A DNA stretch of 64,000 nucleotides, taken from Jacaranda mimosifolia. Its lineage: Eukaryota; Streptophyta; Magnoliopsida; Lamiales; Bignoniaceae. How positions within the stretch are numbered: the first letter of the stretch is position 1; every line of letters begins with the position of its first letter. The position numbers were made by a program, and so were the translations under genes. Location: the NCBI GenBank assembly GCA_018894105.1, contig CM032121.1:19192730-19256729 (forward strand). The letters are read 5' to 3'. Positions 55,474 through 64,000 of this stretch are shown piece by piece. The notes below the pieces were generated by a model. That model had not been told where the DNA came from and ran no database searches. It saw nothing but the letters and a program-made list of their open reading frames with translations.

Positions 55474-58400
55474 TTAGTCTAAGTCACCAACTTCATCACT
55501 AATTTGAAGTTCTTCCTCAATGTCACAATAGTTAACCAATGTATCATCATCTTCGTCAACATTATCTTCAATGAAATCAAAGTCTTCAAGATTATTTTCC
55601 AAATTTTGGATTACATTGGCCTCAAGAACTTCTGGTTCAACATCATTTCTGTCAAGTGATGTCAAACCATCTATATTATTTTGGATTGGAATTGTGGGTC
55701 CTGAAGACTCTTCTTCTTGATAGACATCATTATCGTTCCTATTATCTTCATCTTCTAACTCCAAGGTATCAAACACATGTCTATGTTGACATTGCATTAC
55801 TATTCGCCAATTCCCCCCCAATTTCATATCATCAATGTAGAATACTTGCCTCACTTGACTTGCAAATACATAAGGATCATCCTCATACCAAATACGACTA
55901 ATATTTATATTTGTAATTTTTCCATCAACTTGTATGGTGGACTTTGTAATGCCTAGATTGAACCACTGAGCCTTGAAAAGAACAACATGATTATCTTCAA
56001 TATAGTCTAACTCAATGAGTTTAGTAACAATGCCATAAAACTCAATAGCATTGTTATCATGGTAACCTTCAACCAAAACACCATTATTTTGTGTTGTACA
56101 ATGAATATCACGCTCCCTGGTATGGAATCTCACTCCATTTACAATACACCATATATACCTTTTCATAATCATATGAGGTCCATATGCTAGTGCATATAAT
56201 TCATCTGTCACTTCTTGCGGACTATGATATTTCAAATGTGCTATCTACAAGATAAATAAAATTGCATTAGCCAACTTCAAATTAGAAACAAGGAAATTAG
56301 TGAAAATTATTGAATTTTAAATTATTTCACTTACATATTGCTTAAACCACTTGGAAATTGCTCTTTGTGCCTTTCTTCTAAATTTACTAGACTTTCTTGC
56401 CTAATTATCTCCTTGTGCTCTCTACATAGTCAAAAATATCATTTACTTTTATTTTAAATTAAAGATTAAAAACCATACTATTTGTGTTCAATTATATGTT
56501 ACTTACTCTTAAAATTGGATTACTTCATCACAATTACTTAAGATATACCAACGAGCCAAATCTAGCTCATTCTTTGAAAGCTCAATATATTTTGTAGCCC
56601 CAACGGTCATAACTTTTGTGAGAAAATAGACAACCTACCATCAACTTCCATATCAAAGTTTCACTCTTCTTTGTTAAAATGAGTTTCTATTCCTTCAAGA
56701 TACATCGAGTAAAATGTCAAATATTCATTGAAAATATAAGCTTCTGCAATTGATCCTTTTGGACAAGCTTTATTTCGCACATAGCTTTTTAGTGTACCTA
56801 AGAACCTATCAAGTAATATTATTGAACAATAAAATATTTTAAACTAAGTTCTCCAGAGGAAAAAAATAATATGTATATAAATCGTACTACGACATAAACT
56901 AAAATAATATTTCTGTCTTACCTCTCAATATGATACATCCCTCGGTATAGAACTAGCCCAACTAACATAGATTCATGGGTAGATGAATTGCTAAATGCAC
57001 TATAATATCAAAGAAAGCAAGTGCAAAAATCATTTCAAGCTTGCATAGTATCTCAACAATATCTTTTTCCATTTTCTTAAGGTCTTCTACTAGTAATTTC
57101 CTGTAACACAATCTCTAAAAGAAATCCCCTAACTAAATCAATGTAGTAGATATTTCTTTTCTCAAGCATCCACAAATGCCATATGGAAACAATTTTTGTA
57201 AGAGAACATGATAATCATGACTTTTCAAAACAACTAACTTAGCTTTAGAAGCATTCACACAACAAGATATATTAAAAGCATATCCATTTGGAAGTTTTTG
57301 TGCCTTAAGAAATTCATAGAAATCTTGCCATTTTTTCTTAGACATTGTGTAAGATGCTTGTGGTAGATCATATTTGCCATTGTCTCGTTTCTTTAAATGT
57401 AATTCCTTCCTTATGTTCATATCTTCTAAAAATTTTCTTGGTTTATATGTATCTTTTGTTTTCTTATCTATGCTCAACAATGTCCCCAAAATATTCTCAC
57501 AAATATTTTTCTCAATGTGCAGTACATCAAGATTGTGTCTCAAGAGTAAAGTTTCCCAATAAGGCAATTCATATAGAATGCTCTTTTTAGTCCAATTTAA
57601 ATCATGTCTATCACGTTTACTTTTCTTGAAACGGGGATGCTTTCCAAATTTAATACCCTTTAGATGCATTGTTTGATGTAATACATCTTTTCCTAATAAA
57701 TGGTGCTATGTTGTTTTCTTCTTTTACATCAAATTTGGTTTTGTTCTTTCGCCATTTGTGGCCATGTGGCAAATATCGATGATGACCCATGTAATAGATT
57801 TTACTTCTCAATCTCTTCGACCATGTATATTTATTACAAACAAGGCAAGCCATGTAACCTTTTGTACTCCAACCAGACACACAACCATATGCAGAAAAAT
57901 CATTAATGGTCCACAAAAAGGCAGCATACATTTGAAAGTTATATAGAATAAGTAAGGACATCATAAAATATGACTTCTTTATGCATTTCCAAGGAGGAAA
58001 GTTATATGGAATGAGAATTACAGGCCACATACTATAAGAATTACTCATAGTGTCAAATGGATTGAAACCATCAATTGCCAAAGCAAGCCTGACATTTCAG
58101 GCATCTTGTGCAAACCATGGATGTTTCTTATCAAATTCTTTCTATGCCAGCATGTCAGTTGGGTGTCTCAACTATTTTTCATTGTCTATTCACTTATCCT
58201 GATGCCACTTCATATCAAATGTTGTTTTAGATGACATAAACAATGTCTATAACCTTGTTTTTAAAGGAAAGTAACATAATATCTTTTGAGGAATTTTCTT
58301 TCCCTTTCCATCATTAACTTTCCACCTAAAAGTACTACAAACAGGTCACTCTTGATAGTTTTCATACTCTTTCCAATAGAATGCACAATCTTACTTGCAT

Positions 58401-59053
58401 GCATGAATTGCAATGTAGCCCAAACCTAAGTCATTTAATAAATTTTTTGCGTCGTAGTAAGATTTTGAAAGAGTTTCTCCATAAGATAGAGCTTTCTTAA
58501 GCAGTCCTAACATCATGTCAAATGACTTATTACTCCATTTATTATACACTTTTAAGTGAAGCAAATGCATAATGAAAGATAGAGTTGAGAACTTTGAGCA
58601 ACATGGATATAGCTCTTGTTCAGCCTTTTTTAGTAGTTCAGTAAAGGTCATAGGTACATCTGGACATTCTTTTTCATTTATGTTATTATGGCCTTAATCG
58701 AAATCAACAACATTGTCATAATACTTCCCAAGATCAGCTAACGAGTCATTCACGTCATTTGCATGGTTTTCATCCTTATCCATATCATCATTACACAATC
58801 ATCAATAAGAATTCGATAGTTAGAGCCCTCACCATGCTAAATCCACCTAATGTATTTAGTGTCTATCCCCCGTATAAGTAGATGATTAAGCACTATTTTC
58901 TGGTTCATAACATATGAGTTCAAACAATGTGTACATAGACACTTAATATCACATTCTTGGCTAATGTGCTCCTCAACAAACTTTATAAATGATTTAACTC
59001 CTTGTATATATACTTACTAGAAATCTTCTTGCATTCATCCAGCTTTTATCCAT
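55474..59053 (-). pseudogene. CACTA TNP2-like transposase remnant
   Basis: The start ATG at 59053 gives MDKSWMNARRF, and after a frame change 'FVEEHISQECDIKCLC-HC' with a zinc-binding look, the Transpos_assoc domain found at the N-terminus of TNP2 proteins. Then 58391-58651 (FTELLKKAEQELYPCC...). At 57650-58081 the transposase core reads AIDGFNPFDTMSNSYSMWPV followed by ILIPYNFPPWKC. At 57133-57669 is LPYWETLLLRHNLDVLHIEK plus NICENILGTLL, the DUF4218-adjacent block. At 55474-56235 is a 253-codon open piece with the DUF4216 signature (EFYGIVTKLIELDY, VVLFKAQWFNLG) and a very acidic tail. Introns cannot be separated from frame damage everywhere, but several in-frame stops make it a pseudogene. 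If intact it would cut and paste the element by binding its ends. Confidence 0.85.
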
Positions 59054-59200
59054 CAAACACAAGCATATAAGGGGTAAAATACTAGAAACAAAAGAATAAA
59101 AATGGAAAAGAAAAAGATTTATTATTGAAAGCTAAAAATTTTCAATTAACTCAACTTTTTGGAAAGTTAAAAAGTATTTGCTAAATGGAGTAACAATAGT

Positions 59201-59908
59201 TTACACCTACTACATAAGTACTCTCCCTAAATTTTTTATTTTAGACCATAGATATGGTAATTGTTTGTCTCTAACAATAACTTATGATATACCATTAGTA
59301 GTTTTTGAAAGAGAATAGGGTCCCAAAAGAGTAATGAACTAAAAGGAGTCAAACAATATATCAGAAAATAAACTGAAACTTTCAGATATAACTGAAATCC
59401 AAGAGATAGCAAAAATGATAAATAGGAGAGACAAGATAGTTCTAGTGGTTTAGCAAACCTAATCCACTAAATAAGCCAGAAGACTTAGGATTTTGAACCT
59501 ACACTTATTAATCAAACATATTAGAATAAATACAATGAGCAGTGCTAACTTCTCAAAACCTCACAGGTTGCAGTAGACACTCAACAAACTTGACTAAAGT
59601 TTGAGAAAGACTATCTATAGAGCAAAGGAATAATCCTAATCTCACAGGATAGTACTCACATGCTAGATTACACTAAGCTCTCTTCCTTTTAAATAGTTGA
59701 GTACAAAATCCCCAAGAGTGATTCTAATTAGCTTATTCTTCTCCTTGAATGGTGCAACGGTAAGATACCAAAAATACAATATCTTATACACAAGTCTATA
59801 TTTACTGCAACAGTTAGTTACCATATAAACTGCACTTGCCATAATAAGTTCAATCAACTTAATTTTAAATAGGCATAATCAAAACTCGTTTCGTAGGGAA
59901 TCCTAACA
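59201..59908 (-). repeat. Sirevirus-like 3' LTR (far end not fixed)
   Basis: On the minus strand the LTR starts TGTTAGGATTCC directly after a purine tract AAAAAGGGAGAG. The block holds 'ttttaaatagttgag' and the phrase 'gtttagcaaacctaatccacta' seen in sireviral LTRs in general form. The other end, at about 59.1-59.3 kb, cannot be placed without the 5' LTR. Confidence 0.55.
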
Positions 59909-59910
59909 AT

Positions 59911-60298
59911 CTCTCCCTTTTTGATGATGTTGTTTTTGTTGTTCTCCCCTTATCTTGTAAAATCATTACAAAGGATGTTTTTTCCCCCAATCAAAAATAC
60001 TTAAGGACATAGGTAAACAAGTATGAAATGATACATAGTTCAATCAAAATCATCGTTCTCCCCCTGTCAAAAAGCTTAGTACCATAAACTTCAAATGATT
60101 GTAATGTGGCACATGAACTAAAAGCATAGTAAAGTATATGGTATGGTATTTTGAAGTATAGCAAAATAGCACATGTGTGGAATTCAAAGTAGTATAAAGT
60201 ACTAAGAACACAATAAGGTAGTTTTAGATTTGCAAGCATCAGACAACTGAAATAAACAACAACAGTAGAACAAGTCTCCCTCCCATTATCAAAAAGCT
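59911..60298 (-). other. Three polypurine-tract copies upstream of the 3' LTR
   Basis: On the minus strand, AAAAAG followed closely by a GGGAG-type purine run occurs at 60273-60298, 60055-60074 and 59911-59924, with a further GGGGAGAAC near 59941-59951. Repeated PPTs are a known trait of Sireviruses. Confidence 0.7.
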
Positions 60299-60299
60299 C

Positions 60300-61982
60300 A
60301 GCGAATGTGAGATAATTTGCGGAGAGAGTAACGAAGGTCCTTGACTTCATCATGAACGTCAAAAAATTTATTTTTTCATTGACAAAAATCATTTTCAATA
60401 GAAGTAGCAAGTTTAGAAATCTTGACGTCCAAACGGTCAACAGAAGAAGCAATGGCCTGGACAGAGGTTAAGAGATCCTGAGTTGGAACATCCAACGGCC
60501 TGTTTTTGCGCTTCGAGGCGACTCCTTCAAAAGAAATGAAGTTAGTGTTCTAGATAGAGTCCACAGGGATATAGAGTAGTTTCTTGCCAGTGGTACGCCG
60601 AGAAATACGATGAGGAGCAGAAGGAATAGTGACAGAAGTGGCAGTACCATTGAACCAAATCCCATCCTCACTAATTTGTATTTTTATTTTCTTAAGGCTA
60701 GGTAAATCAACAATTTTCCTTTCACTTGGCTCTTCAGCCTAAGGAGATAGAAAAAAACATTTTCAAGATGAAGAAGATGAGTAAGTAGCATGCCACAGGG
60801 AAATTTTTTTTAGGAATGTCGAAGAGCATAAATCATGTTATGCGAAATAACGTACTCTATGTTAATTGTTTGCCCTGTGGCAGCCATATACAAAAGAAAC
60901 ACAGACAACCTATTCATCTTAGTTGAATGACCCCCGTTGGTAGAAGATGTGGACAATATTGTCAACATTATCAGATGATGTAAGCAAAGGTAATCAACGG
61001 GGAGTAATTTTAGAGCAACACCAGCAGCAAGCTTTGGGGATTTGCCATTCCAAAACAGTTGCTTGGCATGATTAAGATCAAAGCAGTCAAGGTGACACCA
61101 TTCCCCAGAGGCAAAGAATTTAACACCAAAATTGAGAAGTCCTAAGTATTGATTTATTTTTTCAACAATAAAGGAAACAGGAGCACTAAGAACATTTGAT
61201 CGAATAAAGGAGTCAGCAGGATCAGTACCTTCATCAATGACCATATTGGCATAAAATAGGCGTACGAGAAATGGGTAGGCAGTTTTGTCAATGGTCATCA
61301 TTGACTTCCAACCAATTTGTTCAGCCCAGTTGTGGATAGGTGATGGAGGAATATCAGAGAAATCAATCGATCATCTACGGTTGAGTTTTCACGCCATAAT
61401 ATTGGTAGAGAAAAAGTTTTTGGCAAGAGAGTTAGGATATTTTATGGTTACGGGCACGATTTTGATATCCCATTTATTGAAGGATGAATCAATGAAGGTA
61501 TGAGAAGGTTTTGGAGAAGAGTGTAAAATAGGAGAGGAAGATGAAAATGGGGAGGGATGAAGGGTTCACGAAGGCGGTAAACGATGGACATTGGAGGTCT
61601 CTATGAGGAAGAGTGAAGGAGGATGTTGAGATGGGTTGGATTCCTCAGAATCATATGTGTAATCAACCAATTTTGGGGATGTAGATCTCGGGTTGTCATC
61701 CATAGGAGATGAAAGAGATAGATGGTGATGGGAAGAGGGTTTCACCATTTTGGAAAGAGAAAATGGTGATTTTTGAGGAAGAAGACACGATGAAAGGTGC
61801 GTTGGGAGAGAGAGTTTCATTGATTTGTGTGCAGGAAGGCAAACATTTTGGCATTTTGACTGCCCAATTTTCCCTCTCATAAAAAATTCAAAAAATAAAT
61901 TAGGATAGTACTTTAAATTGAGGATATTTTTATATTTTTGGAAAGAAAAAAATACATATACAAAAAAAAATGGACATACCAA
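60300..61982 (-). pseudogene. Third ORF in envelope position of the Sirevirus-like element
   Basis: Lies between RNase H and the PPTs on the same strand. N-terminal part (61566-61982) is Ser/Pro/His-rich, ending ...SSPMDDNPRSTSPKLVDYTY and an acidic stretch. The middle (60810-61301, 163 codons open) has TAYPFLVRLFYANM and, some 40 residues on, VEKINQYLGL. That pairing resembles the plant TE-associated domain with 'FYANL' and 'INRFLGL' motifs. The C-terminal part (about 60350-60710) reads as an Arg/Lys/Thr-rich stretch, then a helical 'SVQAIASSVDRLDVKISKLA' piece with coiled-coil character. Stops occur at two or more points, so it is broken. SIRE1-type elements carry an envelope-like ORF at this place; I cannot tell whether this one is related to it. 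Confidence 0.55.
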
Positions 61983-62094
61983 ACTATGGCAGATTTCATG
62001 ATGAAAAAGGAAAATGTATGATTCCTAAGTTATTTTTGAGAAAACAAAAATGATCTTCTAGAAGAGGTTTAGTGAATATATCAGCCAATTGATT

Positions 62095-64000
62095 TTATGT
62101 TTCAATGAAGTTTATGCTTACATCACCCTTTTGAACATGATCTTTTCTGAAATGGTGCCTGATTTTTATATGCTTCGTGAGTGAGTGATAAACTGGATTT
62201 TTTGTAATGCAAATGGCACTAGTGTTGTCACATAAAATTAATATGCAAGAAAAGTTTAATCCATAATAACTAAGGGTTTGTTTCATCCACAATACCTGTG
62301 AGCGGCAATTACCTAGTTCCATGTATTCTGCTTCAGTGGTTGACAGAGTTACCACACTTTGTTTCTTTATGCACCAGCTTACCAGACATGAGCCTAGTAG
62401 TTGACAAGTTCTAGTGGTGCTTTTTCGATCAATTTTGCATCCTATATAAGTAGCGTCTGAATATCCGACTAGATTGAAAGATTTAGATCAAAGATACCAA
62501 ATTCCATGGCTGATGGTCCCTTTAAGGTAGCAACGAATTATTTTGATGGCCTTAAGATGTGATTCTTTTGGTTGTCCTTGAAATTGAGCATACGAACTGG
62601 TGGCAAACAGTATATTTAGGTAACTGAAAGTTAGATATAGCAAGCTTCCCATCATGCCCCCATATATTATCTCATTCACACTTTTTCCTTCAGAATCAGA
62701 TTCCAGCTATGTAGATGCGGCCATGGGGATATTGGACACTTTACAATCCTCCATTCTTTATTTCTTTAAGAGTCCCTTAGTATATTTGTCTTAGGATATA
62801 AAAATTCCTTTGGAGATTTGTTTGATTTGTAGTCCAAGAAAAAAGTTTAACTCACCCATAAGACTCATTTCAAATTTCGTTGTCATGCATGTTGCGAACT
62901 TATCATAAAGATCCTTATGAGTACCTCAAAAGATTATATCATCTACATATACTTGAACAAGTAATAAATGAACGTTTGATGTTTTTGTAAAAAGTGTAGT
63001 ATCTACTTTACCCATGCAAAAACCATTTGACATTAAAAAAGAACTCAAGCAATCATACCATGCTCTTGGAGCTTATTTTAAACCATAAAGAGCTTTTGAT
63101 AATTTGAAGACATGGTTTGGAAATTTTGAGTTCTTAAAACCAAGAGGTTGTTTTACAAAAACCTCTTCTTTCAAGTGACCATTTAAAAAGGCACTTTTGA
63201 CATTCATTTGGTAAAGAGTAAAGTTTTTGTACGATGCATAAGTAATAACATGCAAATTGACTCAAGACATGCAATGGGTGCATAAGTTTCATCATAATCA
63301 ATACCCTTTTTTTGAGAGTACCCTTTGGCTACAAGTCTTACTTTGTTTTTGACAACTTTACCTTGTTCATCCAATTTATTTCAAAAAACTCATTTAGTTC
63401 CAATTATGGGATAATTATCAGGTCTTTTGACTAAGTTTCAAACCCAGTTTTTCTCAAACTGATTGAGCTCTTCTTTCATTGCACTCAGCCAGGATTCATC
63501 ATTTAGTGCTTCATTTATGTTGCATGGTTCTACATAAGACAAGAACACAAAGTCATATTGTTGTGATTCATTTATTTTGGTTTTAGACCTTATTGTGATT
63601 CCTGCTCCCAGATCTCCAATGATGTTGTTTATTGGATGGCTTAAGGCATGCTTGAATTTGCTGGTTTTGTCTCATGTTTCGTTGTCAGAAGTTCCACTTG
63701 TAGTTGAGGTTATCTCGATGAACATTTGAGATACTTTCTTTTCTTATTCTGTTTCTTGCTGAAGTGCTTCTATAACCAGGTCAAAACATATAGTTTCTAT
63801 GCTCAAGGAATCTTTGCTTAGTAAAGGATCAGTTTCATCAAATACTACAAGCATGGATTCTTGTATTGTCCTTTTTCTCTTGTTAAAAACTCTATAAGCA
63901 TTACTATTTGTTGAGTAACCAACAAATATTCCTTCATCTGATTTTGGATCAAATTTGGCAAGGTGTTCTCTATCATTTAAGATGTGACATTTGCACCCAA
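62095..64000 (-). pseudogene. Sirevirus-like pol remnant (RT and RNase H), partial
   Basis: Pieces in order: 63073-63255 RT ([26 protein letters not shown]), RT active site YVDDIIF intact at 62929-62949 but followed by a stop, 62488-62679 the RT-RNase H linker (YGGMMGSLLYLTFSYLNILF), 62095-62355 RNase H (LSTTEAEYMELG, CDNTSAICITKNPV). Frameshifts and stops separate the pieces. Upstream (63260-64000) is the integrase C-terminus and RT start region, also degraded. The rest of pol and gag lie past the window edge. Confidence 0.85.

Larger units (their letters stand above)
53088..59200 (-). mobile_element. CACTA (En/Spm) transposon, left end to transposase leader
   Basis: The left terminus is CACTACAAGAAAT at 53088, the canonical CACTA terminal repeat, with TAT before it as a possible 3-bp target site. 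Subterminal repeats follow (53110-53650), then a 1.7-kb region of unclear content, then a TNP2-type transposase on the minus strand (55474-59053). The partner terminus (..ATTTCTTGTAGTG) is not in the window. The element is interrupted near 59.1-59.3 kb by the Sirevirus-like element that fills the right end, so its other end should lie past 64 kb. Confidence 0.75.
59201..64000 (-). mobile_element. Sirevirus-like Ty1/copia element, 3' portion (runs off right edge)
   Basis: On the minus strand from the right edge: RT (YVDDIIF at 62929-62949), RNase H ending near 62095, an extra ORF region (60300-61982), repeated purine tracts (59911-60298), then the 3' LTR start TGTTAGGATTCC at 59908. Motifs such as KESHLKAIKIIRCYLKGT and ALSTTEAEYM-like / CDNTSAI-I--NPV, with RTKHIEIRHHF-like downstream, are typical of SIRE/Opie-type elements. 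The left boundary is given as approximate because only the LTR start is defined. The element sits within the CACTA leader. Confidence 0.75.

Noticed and set aside
55656..57946. Plus-strand open frames across the CACTA transposase
   Set aside because: Antisense to recognisable TNP2, DUF4218 and DUF4216 blocks on the minus strand.

Overview
The window looks like a 64-kb piece of nuclear DNA from an angiosperm, most likely a eudicot. It is AT-rich, has GT-AG type introns with AT-rich interiors, holds many plant retrotransposons and DNA transposons, and carries two host genes that code for recognisably plant proteins. Nothing suggests a prokaryote, an organelle or a CRISPR locus. I could not run any search, so family names rest on motifs I recognise in the conceptual translations.

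Host genes. (1) At 11231-12340 (+) there is an intronless gene for a 369-residue membrane-anchored SGNH-type acyl-esterase or acetyltransferase-like protein, with a GDS block and a C-terminal DxxH pair. (2) At 28451-35446 (+) there is a complete five-exon glutamate decarboxylase (GAD, 495 residues), with the PLP lysine at residue 277 and a C-terminal tryptophan/lysine-rich calmodulin-binding tail. Its second intron is 4.8 kb long, begins with GC instead of GT, and holds several transposable-element relics.

Mobile DNA from left to right. 1.55-2.52 kb is a Ty3/gypsy (Tat-like) LTR with its primer-binding site. About 2.99-8.03 kb is a degenerate two-gene Mutator-like element: a MURA-type transposase on the minus strand and a plant-mobile-domain gene on the plus strand face each other between inverted repeats. 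9.08-10.77 kb is a terminal-inverted-repeat element with a GC-rich core. 13.5-14.0 kb is a 263-bp-period tandem duplication. Three small MITE-like copies of one family lie near 15.4, 18.4 and 27.5 kb. 19.08-20.4 kb is the U3 part of a copia LTR, followed by a gypsy-LTR-like stretch. 21.8-26.5 kb looks like the wreck of a Tat gypsy element (LTR, PBS, gag remnant, tandem-repeat arrays). 35.62-37.32 kb is a non-autonomous MULE with a perfect 9-bp target duplication, just behind GAD. 37.77-39.85 kb is a candidate solo LTR. 41.18-51.44 kb is a complete but dead 10.3-kb Ty1/copia element with 2.2-kb LTRs. About 52.04-52.44 kb may be a small Helitron. From 53.09 kb to about 59.1 kb is a CACTA (En/Spm) element whose transposase leader is interrupted by a Sirevirus-like copia element. 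That copia element runs off the right edge and carries an extra envelope-position ORF.

The two host genes have no visible functional link. They are islands in a transposon-rich region, and GAD in particular has TE sequence in its intron 2 and a MULE inserted about 180 bp past its stop codon. Stretches where I see no gene are listed as such.
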